Part shown: positions 11,893 to 22,059 of the stretch, piece after piece
How the letters are laid out: every line of letters begins with the position of its first letter
How positions within the stretch are numbered: position 1 is the first letter of the stretch
NCBI GenBank assembly: GCA_029339505.1
Contig: JAQISU010000096.1
Location: 9,188,001-9,252,000 of the forward strand
Source: Unio delphinus
Lineage: Eukaryota > Mollusca > Bivalvia > Unionida > Unionidae
Length of the DNA: 64,000 nucleotides
Direction of reading: 5' to 3'
The notes under the pieces: generated by a model
What the model was told of the DNA's origin: nothing
What the model saw: the letters and a program-made list of their open reading frames with translations, nothing else
The model's database searches: none
Position numbers and translations under genes: made by a program

Positions 11893-12274
11893 TACCCATG
11901 ACAGATTCTGTCAGACAAAAATTATAACAGCGACAGGAATCGCAAGTTGATTTTTCAATAGGTGCTGAACAATTTTTCAAACCCGTTACTACAACTAGTA
12001 AAGAGGTAATGTATGGGGAAAAAATAGATAAAAAGTAAAAGAAAGGTGTTCTTCCTAAACTTAAAAAAATAGCAAAAGGAACTATACAAGCATCAGAACG
12101 TTTACAAAATCTTCCTGGTTTGGCAAGTCTTCAATTTGATCCGGGAACAAAAAATGATGAAGAAATAGTCGAAAAATTACGTAATACACTTACTGAAGAT
12201 ACTTTGACAACAATCGATAAACGTAATTCAGATGATTTTATCGAATTTGCTACTACGCGTCACGAAGACTCCTA
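11893..12274 (+). pseudogene. Polinton-associated hypothetical protein
   Basis: A single frame runs from ATG 11893 to TAG 12272-12274 with two internal stops (near 11920 and 12030). It contains GVLPKLKKIAKGTIQASERL and LPGLASLQFDPGTKNDEE, is helical and charged, and has no domain I recognise. It directly precedes the core-like peptide and protease remnants on the same strand, so I read it as part of the same rearranged Polinton fragment. A corresponding gene is not evident next to the other copy of the core peptide. The function is unknown. Confidence 0.4.
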
Positions 12275-12719
12275 GTCAGATTAAAAAGTTGCAATCGGGT
12301 TCAGCTAAAAAGATGGAAACTACAATAACACTAAAACACAATCAGAGGTCTAGTAGTTAGAATAAACTATGACTTCCAGCTCGTCAGATTAAACATTTCA
12401 ATGATGCTTAAAAAGATAAATAAGGTGTTCAGGTTACTCTCTCTCTCTCTCTGCGGTTGCGATCAAAGACACCATTAAATCAGGTGGTATATTTCCACTT
12501 CTCGCTGCGTTACCAGCATTGATTTCCGCTGCCACCCCCGCGATCGCGAAAGCTGTTGCGTTTGGAGCAGTTGGAACAGCGACAGAAATGGCACTAAAGA
12601 AAGCGACTGGGAAAGGATATAATAATTCTATCCGTAAAGTTATTGGGTCTAAGGCTGCCATGGACTCCGTATCCATGGTACAGCGGAAACGGCCTGAGGT
12701 TACATGGCCGGTTTACTAA
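12262..12719 (+). pseudogene. Polinton core-like hydrophobic/basic capsid peptide, fragment copy
   Basis: A second, opposite-strand copy of the gene at 16560-17033. Frames read TPSQIKKLQSGSAKKMETT, then (after stops) RQIKHFNDA, then an Ala-rich hydrophobic segment (12519-12600), then KKATGKGY and a Gly/Arg-rich tail. Polintons commonly encode a small protein with an N-terminal KHxQ...L.LT..Q.. motif, a hydrophobic stretch and a basic C-terminus. It has been compared with adenovirus core or membrane-active peptides. A (CT)n expansion at about 12436-12456 breaks the frame. Inactive. Confidence 0.6.
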
Positions 12720-12734
12720 AATCACTGTCAAATT

Positions 12735-13085
12735 TTGATTTACATGATCCTGCTTAAAAAAAATACGCGATTAAAAAACTTGAGAGGTGTTTTTATGCAA
12801 GACCAATCACCTTCCACACCAAACAGCGCTGAAGCCGGTATTATTAATCTCGACAACATCACCGGACCTTAACTCATTGGGTTGCATACGCGATTGATCC
12901 ACGTGGAATTGTTTATTTTGGTTTCTACGGGCTAACGCCACCTAAAGAATGTATGCGTTATATACACCAATTAAAATTCCCTCACAAAGTGAGGATCTGG
13001 TATTCGACGTTACCAACACAGACAATGACCGATCCACCAATATGCGGCCAGGAGGTAATTAATTTCCTTGATGCTATATAATCAT
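12735..13085 (+). pseudogene. Adenain-like cysteine protease, decayed fragment copy
   Basis: Opposite-strand paralogue of 16196-16555. Visible motifs are THWVAYAIDP (catalytic His), YFGFYGLTPPKE (the family YFDSYG, with the acidic residue replaced by Gly) and DPPICGQEVINFL (catalytic Cys). A stop precedes the His block and other frame breaks occur upstream. In adenoviruses and Polintons this maturation protease cleaves capsid and core precursors. Loss of the acidic residue and the stops mean this copy is dead. It forms the left arm of an inverted repeat with 16.15-17.03 kb. Confidence 0.75.
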
Positions 13086-13189
13086 CGACTAAACCACCCT
13101 ATAAAACTGTACACGAATACACGAGTAATCGCTTTTTAGAGAGATCTTAAAATATAATGATTGATATTTACGAGAGAGCTCTCTCGAGC

Positions 13190-14400
13190 CTGAAAAAACC
13201 CACCGGGGAAATATTTGCAACCAGAAAATGTTTAAAAAAAAAATATCGAAAATGAAATATCTGAAATGTTAAATCTCGCAAGTGTGGATCCAAACGAAAG
13301 AGTTGTATTTCAATATAGACAGGGAAAATTGAAAACATGTAATGTTTCCTTGAATGATATTCTATTTAGACTCAATGAAGTAACCGAGATTCCCTAGCGG
13401 AATTTGATTCTACTGGTAGGATTAAACCAGGAGTTCTTTTTTGAACTGTGTTAGATAGTATTAATGATCGAGTAAAAAAATCTAGTGACACAATGACGGG
13501 CGAGCTCAACATGAAATCGAATAAAAAAACGCACTTGGTAATCCAACATTAGACAGTGACGTTGTGACAAAAAACTACGTAGACGCGGCGCGAGACGAAT
13601 ACAAAACCACAGACAATAAATTATCAATGTTGCGAGACGAATAAAAGACCACAAGCAATAAACTATCAACGTTGCGAGACAAATATAATATCACAGAAGG
13701 TAAACCATTGACGTTGCGAGACGAATATAATAACACAGACGGTAAACTATCAACGTTGCGAGACGAATATAAAATCACAGACGGTAAACTATTGACGTTG
13801 CGAGACGAATATAAAATCACAGACGGTAAACTATTACCATTGTGAACTGAGTATGATGTTCATGTAGGCGCGTTTTGAAATCTTCGTAGGAATTTTAGAA
13901 AAATTGATGAGACCTCGGATGATTTCTTTAGTACTCCGCTGACTGTCCCAATGAAACTTGATGATATTAAAACAACTCTTGATACGATTAAACAAACGCA
14001 GGATAATATCATTGCTGATTTTCCTGCTATCGCTACCCGGCTTGATAAAATTAGGATACCGCATAAACAAAATATTAATACCGTGTACTCTGTACAACAC
14101 GGATCTTTCACCTGGACACCTGACAATAACATCGTTCAAGTTACTGCAGATGTCCGAGCTGTTTATAGATTAACCGTGCTTTCACCGTTACAGTTTATTG
14201 TGTCCTCGAGTATGGTAATTATTACAACAAGTGCAATAATAAATAAAGGCATCATAGAGATGTTTACAATAACCTCTATTAATGGTAATTTAGCATCAAT
14301 ATCAATCACATGGTATGTAGAATTTGTAACTGATTTAAGTAAATCGTATAATAAACGTGCAACAATATCGATTCAATCAAGTGCGAGAGTTTCAAATTAA
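13190..14400 (+). pseudogene. Fibre-like coiled-coil structural protein, copy A
   Basis: The start is degenerate (MLNLASVDPNE near 13265 matches copy B at 30210). From about 13590 to 13846 lie six 42-bp repeats, each coding a 14-residue unit of the type LRDEYKITDGKLLT. Then comes a helical linker (149-codon frame 13951-14400: TRLDKIRIPHKQN) and a C-terminal beta-rich domain starting VQHGSFTWTPDNN and ending in WYVEFVTDLSKSY. The architecture (repetitive shaft plus compact C-terminal domain) suggests a virion fibre or spike. It lies upstream of TM and penton-like genes, as in copy B. Stops at several places. The function is inferred from architecture only; I know no named family for it. Confidence 0.55.
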
Positions 14401-14822
14401 ACTAAAAAATTCTCATTGACGAGTTTACAGTAAAAGTAAACAAATACCGCAGGCGTATTACCCGTGTTGATATAATTGTGTATTCGTTTTTGATTGTTTT
14501 TGCTGGAACGGTTATATTGTTATCAACTGTAAAAATGATTACGCCGGTAGTTGTCACAATTTGTAATTTAGCGGCAACAATAATTACAGGGTTTCTTAGT
14601 ATCATCACAAACAATATCCACATGCAGTCAAAATAAACTACACGAGCACATAATTAAGTTACATGTCGCAACGGATGCATCTTTTCAAATAACTTCGTTG
14701 ATATCATCCAGTCACGACGATACAGTGATATCCGATAACGAGTTCTCGGTGATGACTAATATCTACCACACAGCAACATCAAAATTAGAAAAATATAACA
14801 ATAATAAAAACAAAGTCATCGA
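14400..14822 (+). pseudogene. Two-TM protein of the Polinton structural module, copy A
   Basis: Homologous to 31159-31715. Frames show hydrophobic segments rich in Ile/Val/Thr at about 14470-14520 and 14540-14610, followed by a helical stretch (SSLMISSSHDD-like region near 14700) and AATSKLEKYNNNKN before the penton-like gene. Two membrane segments and a soluble helical tail suggest a membrane or virion-envelope-associated protein. Frameshifts and stops (for example TAA at about 14634) disrupt it. The product is unknown. Confidence 0.4.
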
Positions 14823-14824
14823 AA

Positions 14825-16150
14825 ATGAACTTACTGCAACAGATAACCGCTAACACATTCCCGGCAAAAACAACCATGATCTCAATAACCTCAAATAACC
14901 CTGAATTTAATGTAAATTTCCCAACTGCAATTCCGGTAAGGGAAATCGCACTAGCAAAATTACGAGTATATTATAGTTGCCAAAATATTAGATCAAAATC
15001 ATTTGGTGGGCAGCAACTGAATAATTCTCTAGTGTTTGCAAGTAAAAATAAACCAGATGGAACTCCTGATTGGTTTATTGCTTCTATATTGTCTGGTAAT
15101 TATCAAATCGAACAGATCAATAATGAACTCAGCTTGGAATAAAATAAATGACGGGTAAGGAATCAAAAATCGCTATAGCGGTTCACGAACCGACATTATC
15201 AGCCCCGACTGAGATAAACTCGCCTGGCTATGTTGCAGATATCTAACAGAGTTCCATCAGAACAGTGCTAAGATGACCTGAAATTTCTCCTCGGACATCC
15301 TTGCAAATACCCGAACCAACGAGGTCTGATTACACAACAAACACGCAATCATACCACGAAATTGCGCCGTCATACAAACAACATTTACTCGATATCAATA
15401 CTACGAATGGTTCAATTTATGCAGGTGCTGGCGAATATGGCGGTGGACAATCTTGGGATTTTTATGAACTACTCTATGATAGAAAATATAATCAACCTAC
15501 ATATCGGGGAAGAATGTATTACTAAATATTTGAAAATTATTAATCAAGAACACAAAACACAACTACAACAACTACGGCAATACTTCCAAGAACATCTTTT
15601 TGACATAACGAATTCACGCGGTGAAATCAATAAACATATTGAAATATTGAATCCGCTTGTATTCGATACGGAATATCTTAATCAGCGAATAGGTCAGGCA
15701 ATAATGGATCATGTGGACACCGGCGATGATCGATATTAACAAATATTTTTCTGTAAACATAAGATAACAGAAGCCGATTTACCTAATTGAAAGTTTCCCG
15801 AGTATAATGCAGAACAATTAAGAAAATCAGTTGATGATCTTATCAATGAAAGCTTTCCTCTAATACCCGCTGCATGGAGAAAAACATTACCGGCAACTAT
15901 TCTCAAACATAATAATGACCCATACGGAGGTGTAAGACATATAATATCTGGAAATGTCAAGATATCCTCAGTGATCGCAGTAAATTTAGTACGTGATGTT
16001 ATTGATGGAAAGTTACCAAAAAAAATCTCAAAAAATCAAACAAGGCTCAGCAAGGTTATTTTTTTACATCACCGGTTGCAGATATTTCCGTGGTGGTATT
16101 TTACAGGCTTGATAAAGATCTCCTCCAAATATCAATCATGTTATTTTATA
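14825..16150 (+). pseudogene. Penton-like minor capsid protein, copy A
   Basis: Starts ATG 14825. The first 105 codons are open: MISITSNNPEFNVNFPTAIP, then ALAKLRVYYS, NNSLVFASKN and SGNYQIEQINNEL. This is the N-terminal pattern of Polinton minor capsid (single jelly-roll, penton-like) proteins, in which a short beta-strand is followed by an I..G.Y.IE.IN.. helix. Stops at about 15140 and later split the middle (125-codon frame 15362-15739). Compared with copy B, the C-terminal strand region near 16100 has an internal deletion and ends ...LLQISI. Would form capsid vertices; here non-functional. It converges on the protease gene (-). Confidence 0.65.
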
Positions 16151-16195
16151 TAATTTCTCTCTAAAATGCGATTACTCGTATATTCGTGTACAGGT

Positions 16196-16555
16196 TTATC
16201 GGGTGGTTTTCCCGATGAGGACGTTTAATACTTCTATGCCGCATATTGGTGGGTCATTCATTTTCTGTGTTGGAAGCGTAGAATACCGCATAGTAGTTCT
16301 TAAGTTGTTTATATAACGCGTAAATTCTTTAGGCGGCGCTAACCCATATGAATCGAAATAAACAATTGCACCCGGATCAATCGCGTATGCAATCCAGTGA
16401 GTTTCATGTCCTCTGCTGTTATCGAGATTAATGATACCGGTTTCAACGCTGTTTGGTTGTTCTGGTAATTGATCTCGCATAAAAACACTTCTAAAGTTTT
16501 TTTTATCGCTACTTGTTTGGCAGCATCAACTAAATCTAAATTTGACATGGGAACT
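16196..16555 (-). pseudogene. Adenain-like maturation protease, copy A
   Basis: Reads from about 16555 to 16196 with one frame change near 16490. The N-terminal part begins with SNLDLVDAAKQVAI. The 94-codon C-terminal frame contains GHETHWIAYAI (catalytic His; the usual Gly before Thr is Glu), YFDSYGLAPPKEF (acidic member) and DPPICGIEVLNVL (catalytic Cys). This is the C5-type cysteine protease of Polintons, which in relatives matures capsid proteins. All catalytic residues are visible. It is followed upstream by the core-like peptide and the major capsid gene on the same strand. Confidence 0.8.
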
Positions 16556-16559
16556 GTTG

Positions 16560-17033
16560 TTAGTAAACTGTTCCTAGTCTCAGGCCGTTTCCGCTGTACC
16601 ATGAATACGGAGTTCTTGGTAGTCTTAGACCCTTTCCTGATCGTTTCTTTTTTATGTATCCAAGTCCGGTAGCTTTCTTTAGTGCCATCCCTGCCGCTGT
16701 ACCAATGGCACCTAGCGCGGCGGCTTTTGCTACCGCTGGGGCCGCTGCTGCAGTTAATGCTGGTAACGCAGCTAACAACTGAAATATACCACCTGATTTT
16801 ATCACGTTCTTAATCGCAGCCGCAGAGAGAGTGATCTGAACACCTTTTTATCTTTGATGGCATCATTGAAGTGTTTTATCTGACGAGCTGTCAATGACAG
16901 TTTATTCTGACCGCCAGACATCTGATTGTGCTTCAGCGATATTGTGGTTCTACATTTTTTAGCTGATTCCGGTTGCAATTTTTTTAATTTAACCAGGAGT
17001 TAACGTAACACTAACATGACTATATGACATTTT
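16560..17033 (-). pseudogene. Polinton core-like hydrophobic/basic capsid peptide, copy A
   Basis: ATG near 17033. Pieces in shifted frames give VSVTLTPG, SLKHNQMSGGQNKLSLTARQ and IKHFNDAIKDK. The open 81-codon segment (16805-16560) has an Ala-rich hydrophobic helix, KKATGLGYIKKKRSGKG and a Gly/Tyr/Leu-rich tail. Small proteins of this design sit beside protease and capsid genes in many Polintons and are presumed virion core or membrane-active peptides (inference by position). At least two stops and two frameshifts. It lies about 50 bp downstream of the major capsid stop codon. Confidence 0.6.
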
Positions 17034-17081
17034 ATTAATAATAGATTGATCTAATTGCTACATTACATATTTTTGAAAATA

Positions 17082-18521
17082 TTACATATTTTCCACTGGT
17101 GCATCAACTACTTTCATTCGTCCACCAACACCTTCGAGTAGCATTGATTTGTCACTGAGAATTACAGCAACTGCTCTGTAACCACCAGCAGGAACATTGG
17201 TTACACGAGCTCGCAAGTATAGTTCAACGACGGATTGTCTGGTTAAGCCAAGATGTTCCAATGAAAAGTAGTAGATGGGATATAGGGTTTTAAAATCCCA
17301 TTGTGATATTTGCAGACTGGTATCTACATTATTATCGCGTCCCATAAATGAAAGCAAACGATGATTCGCGTGTGCTATTTGGTTTTGATTGTAATCAAGT
17401 AAAATATCCTCGGATGGTTCTTGTTGGCCGTTTACACTTAACGAGACTTCATTAACACCGAGTTGATCAAATATCATATGGCTGCGTGTTTGTGAACCCA
17501 CTCGCGCCTTAACCTGTAACGCAACAAATATATGCCGAGGCGCAGAAATACCTTGTTTTGATGCCAGTTGCCATGTACGTATACCATTCATATTACTCTC
17601 CATCATATCCGTGGTAGTTGTTAGCCAACTTAGTAATGATTTGCCGCCTGTACTCATAAATGATAGTAATTTTTGCTCTATGATGATTGATGGAGTCATT
17701 ACTGGCATCCACAGTGTTAGTTTTGTTATATTCACCTTGCCATCAGCAACACCAGCACCATGCCAGATTGCATCATTATCATCACCTTTTCGCACTAAGG
17801 CTACTTTATGCTTCGCCCCATAGATAACGTTTCTAACATTTCTGCAGAATCCAAATATATGATGTAGTGGAATCGCGCATGAGAATAGTCTATGCTCTCC
17901 TTTCAACATTGATACGCGTGTTGCAAACCATAGGTTGTAATGAGTACTATCACCTTTTACAATATCAAAGGCAGCAGCTGGTCTAGCTTCGTGTTCACCA
18001 TCAGCTACTGGTTGTGGATGAACTGCAGTAGCTTGCGGTGTCAGCAATTTACGATACTTATTGTCATCAGCGTTATCAGTAATATCTTTAGAGAACATCA
18101 TAGATGGACCTGCCGATCTTGTATAATCATCAGATTATCTTGCCAACCCCACTATTGTTGTGATTACATCAACATCACGCTCTATGGATTGAATCTCCTT
18201 TCCATCAATCATGTATCTAGCGCTGTTAAATAGCGCCATGATACCATTATTGACAAAGCCGACTTTGATATTTGGGTCATCTGCATATGGCGGATCATTA
18301 GCAGCACGATTATCTGTTACAATTTCTCCTTCTCCTTCTACTTCGATAAACGCTTCAGAGGGTAGAAAGAATTTGCTGGTATTCTGGACTTGAAGTTCGA
18401 TTCTTGATCGAAGATTCGGCTGTACTGCATTATAGGAAAAATACTGATAATTAAGTACAGAATCATCTTTGCGCACTGGGGCATCTAAATCAAACGCTGT
18501 GTCAGTGGACGATTTGAACAT
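17082..18521 (-). pseudogene. Polinton major capsid protein (double jelly-roll), one nonsense codon
   Basis: One reading frame of 480 codons from ATG 18521 to the stop at 17082, interrupted only by a TAA at 18135-18137. The N-terminal part has SRIELQVQNTSKFFL, ARYMIDGKEIQSIE; the C-terminal part has RVSMLKGEHRLFSCAIPLHH, SLSVNGQQEPSED, DFKTLYPIYYFSLEH and VPAGGYRAVAVIL. These are hallmarks of the Polinton major capsid protein, often labelled F54H12.2-like in invertebrate genomes. Length and motif order match a full-length protein. It would form the icosahedral shell. Codons are otherwise intact, in contrast to the badly broken polymerase. The next gene upstream ends only 4 bp away. Confidence 0.85.
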
Positions 18522-18525
18522 ATTA

Positions 18526-18732
18526 TTATATATTTCTTGATCTAAATCGTGATCTCGCTCGCGATTTCAAGCCAGTTCCTGCTATCATATTTGCAGCAAT
18601 ATTATCCTGGCCGCTGCTCAGTGATGCTATCTTTTTATCCATCGCGTTATTGATTATTTTAATAATACTCGCGGGCATAATTTCCGTAGATAGTAGTGGT
18701 CCCAATGACGAAGTCATGGGTGACGAAATCAT
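18526..18732 (-). CDS. Small Polinton protein upstream of the major capsid gene
   Basis: Open frame of 68 codons from ATG 18732 to the stop at 18526, ending 4 bp before the major capsid ATG. It has a hydrophilic Ser-rich start, an IIKIINNAMDKKIASLSSG helix and a basic RSRFRSRNI C-terminus. I do not recognise a family. Tight spacing and shared strand suggest it belongs to the capsid gene cluster, perhaps a minor virion or core component. It is intact over its length, but the surrounding element is decayed, so expression is doubtful. Confidence 0.45.
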   Translation of the reverse strand: MISSPMTSSLGPLLSTEIMPASIIKIINNAMDKKIASLSSGQDNIAANMIAGTGLKSRARSRFRSRNI

Positions 18733-18862
18733 CGGTTTTATTCGCCGCCGAACGAACGCTACTAGTTTTTCTTTAGCCGCGGAAAATGCCCTCCCGGCAA
18801 TATCACCAACAGCGCTAATCCTCTACTATTTCTTCATTTTTTTGGATTAGGAGGGGGATTTG

Positions 18863-19095
18863 TTAATAGCGCTGATGTTTTTCAGTGTCCTTTGCTATTT
18901 TTTCAAGTATTGGTACAGTATCCTTAGTAGCAGTGGTTATTGCTTTGAATAGCTGTGAGTGTCTGCCGCAAAATAACCCTGAAATTCCTGTCTCGTTTGG
19001 AGCATATTTCGAACGGAATCACGAACTGGAATAAACTTCTTAATCGAAGCTAACCGTTCACGTGCATATATAGTTGTTAGGGCTTCACCTACCAT
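18863..19095 (-). pseudogene. Small helical Polinton protein, frameshifted
   Basis: ATG 19095 opens MVGEALTTIYARERLASIKK, a charged helix. A frameshift near 18945 moves the frame into ATKDTVPILEKIAKDTEKHQ, which ends at 18863. It lies between the capsid cluster and further small frames on the same strand. No domain recognised. It could be a coiled-coil minor structural protein. Confidence 0.35.
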
Positions 19096-19358
19096 TATAA
19101 ATATAATATGCGATCTAAATTGTAAGTGAAAAAAACCTCACCCGAAATTCTTTTGTGTGTTATACTTCCGCGTAGTGATAAATCACCAGTGACACCTGTC
19201 TATAGAATTCTATTTTAGGTGAGTAAATGCATACCTGTCTATAGTATGGCGTGTTTACTGTGTTAAGGCAATCAAAGGGGAATTTTCATTTTGACGGATA
19301 ATCTCTTTTATTGTTTTGATTATCGAGTTAATTGTGCTTTTGATTTCATATTGTTTCC

Positions 19359-19571
19359 CTAATTCGTTTCTGACCTTTTCGACAGCAGTGAATAACGGGA
19401 TGAACTTATTGATGTCGTTATATAATGCAAGGGAGTTATAAATAGCGTGTTGAATTCTCTATCATCAATATCTTGAATTTGATTATAATCTAATTTATTT
19501 GACACTTGAATTCCTCGATTTTTCAAACTTGAAATCTCGTTAATAATGACATTCATATTTTCGAAATTCAT
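19359..19571 (-). CDS. Small hypothetical protein in the Polinton cluster
   Basis: 70 codons from ATG 19571. It begins MNFENMNVIINEISSLKNRG, a helix, followed by an Asp/Asn-rich middle and a Ser-rich end. It is on the capsid-cluster strand and upstream of the other small genes. Not recognised. The sequence 19100-19358 between it and the next gene shows only broken frames. Confidence 0.3.
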   Translation of the reverse strand: MNFENMNVIINEISSLKNRGIQVSNKLDYNQIQDIDDREFNTLFITPLHYITTSISSSRYSLLSKRSETN

Positions 19572-19689
19572 ATATGAAATATTATGTATTTAATACAAAA
19601 AATATTTAATATATTATAATATAAAACAAAAATAATAGCGATGATGAGCGGTTATCATTCACTGGGTCCCTTATTTGGCCTTTGCGTCT

Positions 19690-19830
19690 TTCATAGGGTT
19701 CTTCTTTGACATTTTTTCTCTTTGAGATTTCTCTCTTCCTTTTTTCTTTTGACATTTTTTCTCTTTGAGATTTCTCTCTTCTTTTTTTGAGATTTTTTTT
19801 CTCTTTGAGATTTCTCTATTGCTTTGACCC
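19690..19830. repeat. Pyrimidine-rich direct repeats
   Basis: Three imperfect copies of CTTTGAGATTTCTCT with intervening TTTTTTCTTTT runs. Simple-sequence-like; function unknown. Confidence 0.7.
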
Positions 19831-19849
19831 TATGACCGTTTCTTTTAGC

Positions 19850-20640
19850 CGATAGTTCATTCTGAATCATCCTGTGGGGTTACCCTAGTGTGACATAGAG
19901 CTTTTTGCATCCATGCTATTGTTTATTTTGGGAGCGCCTATTGTTGCTGTACACCTCCCCCAAAGAATTAATTTCCATGGGATGTAAAATCACACCGTCA
20001 CGTATTTGACGTGACGGGAGGTTACACGAAGTACGCTTTTTGGGCTGGCGCCCTCAATTATATAGAAAAACCTCCAAATCGGTACCGTCGACAATAATGC
20101 CTGCCACGAGATTCGAACGATGGGCACCAGGACGAGATTCCATCTGTGTATACAATACACCAGTGTTCGTAATCCATAATTTTGAATATGATATATGTGT
20201 ATCATGTGAAGGGTTTTATTACAGTTATTCTGTATGCCGTGGCATATTTTCCAATTTTTGTATCCACTTTGTTATTTTCGACAAATCCGTTATTGTTGTT
20301 GTTGTTCTGGTTTTTCTTTATCCTTCTTTCTTTCCATGTTAGAGAGAAATTTGGGTACATGTAGGGCAGATCAAGCTTGTGTTGTGTTCATGTTGTTTCA
20401 CTCCCGTAGTGTTTGGGGAATTGTATTAGTTTCTTAGTTTGAGGCAGAGTGCCGTTTTGTTACATCTTGTCAGTTTGGGGTCAAAGATACCATCTGGTTG
20501 CGGTCAAATTGATATAATGATGACAACAAGAGATTGCATTATGCGGAAAACTTCTACCTGGTGAAACATTAACCCACACAAAAAAATGCCATTTAATCAT
20601 CAAAAATCCCATTGAGATACGTGACTACAACAAAGGAGTT
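19850..20640. other. Non-coding interval inside the Polinton cluster
   Basis: No Polinton gene is visible. It contains a tRNA-like promoter element (20062-20185, minus strand) and several short unsupported frames, so it is probably a later insertion. Confidence 0.4.
20062..20185 (-). mobile_element. Possible tRNA-derived SINE head
   Basis: On the minus strand a B-box-like GTTCGAATCTC (about 20107-20117) lies about 45 nt downstream of an A-box-like ACTGGTGTATTG. This is the spacing of an internal RNA polymerase III promoter. No tail or target-site duplication identified. Confidence 0.3.
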
Positions 20641-20644
20641 ATCA

Positions 20645-20887
20645 GTGTTTCAAAAGGACACACACAAGCCCACACGAGTTATTCCCCTTGGTGTTATAAC
20701 ACATAGTACAAAACAGAATTCAGGCATATGTAAATTGAATTCTGTTTTGAATTTTTTAGAAAAAGTGGATTTATTTATATTCTCTGCAACAAATCGTACT
20801 AAGGATATACAAATATCGAAATACCTACCGGCTTCAGTCATTGATTGCAATACTCTTCCTTCGTTATTTTCTGTATTAATTGATTTT
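20645..20887 (-). pseudogene. C-terminal (NUMOD1-like) part of the split HNH endonuclease
   Basis: Downstream of the solo LTR the HNH frame appears to resume. From the duplicated CTAT the codons give a KSINTE-type NUMOD1 opening, then SMTEAGRYFDICIS and VRFVAENINKS, a small helix-turn-helix DNA-binding repeat found at the C-terminus of NUMOD4-HNH endonucleases. It is 805 bp from the catalytic half. The rest of the frame loses similarity near 20700. The pairing of the two halves is inferred from frame and family order. Confidence 0.55.
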
Positions 20888-20891
20888 ATAG

Positions 20892-21696
20892 TGTTACATG
20901 CTTAGGCTCGAATAAGCAGCAACACAGAAAGAAGTGAAAATAACAAGCTTGTAAAATTTAACAAAGGATTGTATTAAGTACAATTATTTTCATAAAATAA
21001 ATAAATTTACGGTTTTAGGGAATCAAATCCAAAAATAATCCAATATAGAATTCACAAAAATAATCCACTAATGGAATTGCAAGAGTCCTGATAAATGAAT
21101 GTTCTAATAGCTCCAGGTTCGAATCTTGACGATGTAATCCAAAATGGCTGACGATGTCACGTGATGCAGTTCTTGTTTTATAATCATCCAAATGAAATTA
21201 TGAGCACATGTTCTTTTCCATATAAATAAAATAATTCCTCTTGCTTCAACGAATTGACACAAATTCCAATATAACTCAAAACACAACTATTAACTTAAAA
21301 GCCCAGATTCTGCTGAATTGTTCTATCCCAAACAATAATTTAAATACCTGATTTTTTGCGCAAACAAGTGATCACGTGATTTTATGGAAGTTCATAGAAG
21401 GTCATAGAACAAACGTACGAGCATTTAAACACGTACGCAAGGAAAGATCTAGATAAGTTACCCCCAAAAACTAAAAATAAAAAGTTGTCCCTGGATTTAG
21501 CCAATCGTTTTAGAAGCTTGTTGACACTGTCTGAAGCAGGGTTAGAAATTAGGTTAACCCCATTGTTTGCAAATAGAGTCTAGGTCAGCCTGAATTTTCC
21601 AGAATAGATATCTCCCAATTAATGAATTTTAACCCAAAATGACAAATTTGAATTTTACAATTTAAAATAAGTTATTTAAATCAAATATACGTAACA
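20892..21696 (-). mobile_element. Solo LTR (805 bp) with 4-bp target-site duplication
   Basis: On the minus strand it starts TGTTACGTATATTTGATTTA and ends CATGTAACA, so the termini are TGTTACG...TGTAACA. It is bracketed by CTAT on both sides (plus-strand ATAG at 20888-20891 and 21697-21700). There are no coding or internal sequences between flanks, hence a solo LTR left by LTR-LTR recombination. A TATTTAAA-type TATA box lies near the middle. The insertion interrupts the HNH endonuclease gene. The first ~65 bases recur at the right edge of the window (63933-64000, plus strand). Confidence 0.85.
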
Positions 21697-22019
21697 ATAG
21701 GGCTCTCATTTTTCGAGTATTTTCCAGTCCTTCCTCGTTTGGTGTTTTCACTCTGAGAAATAGCTTGAAGATTATCTAAAGAATTGTTCTTAGGATTGTA
21801 ATCAATATGATCAATAACAAGACCATCCTCGATCAATGCGTTAAATACGTCACAGACGATTCTGTGACAGTAATATTGTTTCTCTCCAGCATTAAACTTC
21901 AAATATACCATACCATTGTCCGTCCCTAATGGTTTCTTCAGCCTGCGGTTTCTGACAATACCGTCACGAGTTGCTTCATAATTGGTAATCACGGGATGTG
22001 GTTGAAATTCTTGGTTCAT
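21697..22019 (-). pseudogene. NUMOD4/HNH homing-type endonuclease, N-terminal half
   Basis: ATG 22019. It opens with a NUMOD4-like YEATRDGIVRNRRLKK segment, then YYCHRIVCDVFNAL, and the HNH core VIDHIDYNPKNNSLDNLQA with SENTKR. The catalytic His pair and Asn are visible. Such enzymes nick or cut DNA and ride in phage, giant-virus and Polinton-like genomes. The true 3' end is displaced to about 20887 by a solo LTR; the terminal codons as read run into LTR sequence and stop at 21681. It lies about 40 bp from the zinc-protein gene on the same strand. Confidence 0.8.
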
Positions 22020-22059
22020 TTATATACCATTATATTATTTGTCTACTTCATTATTTGGT

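Noticed and set aside
13575..14139. Minus-strand frames of 60-101 codons
   Set aside because: Shadows of the fibre-like gene. The periodic minus-strand peptide reflects the 42-bp repeat.
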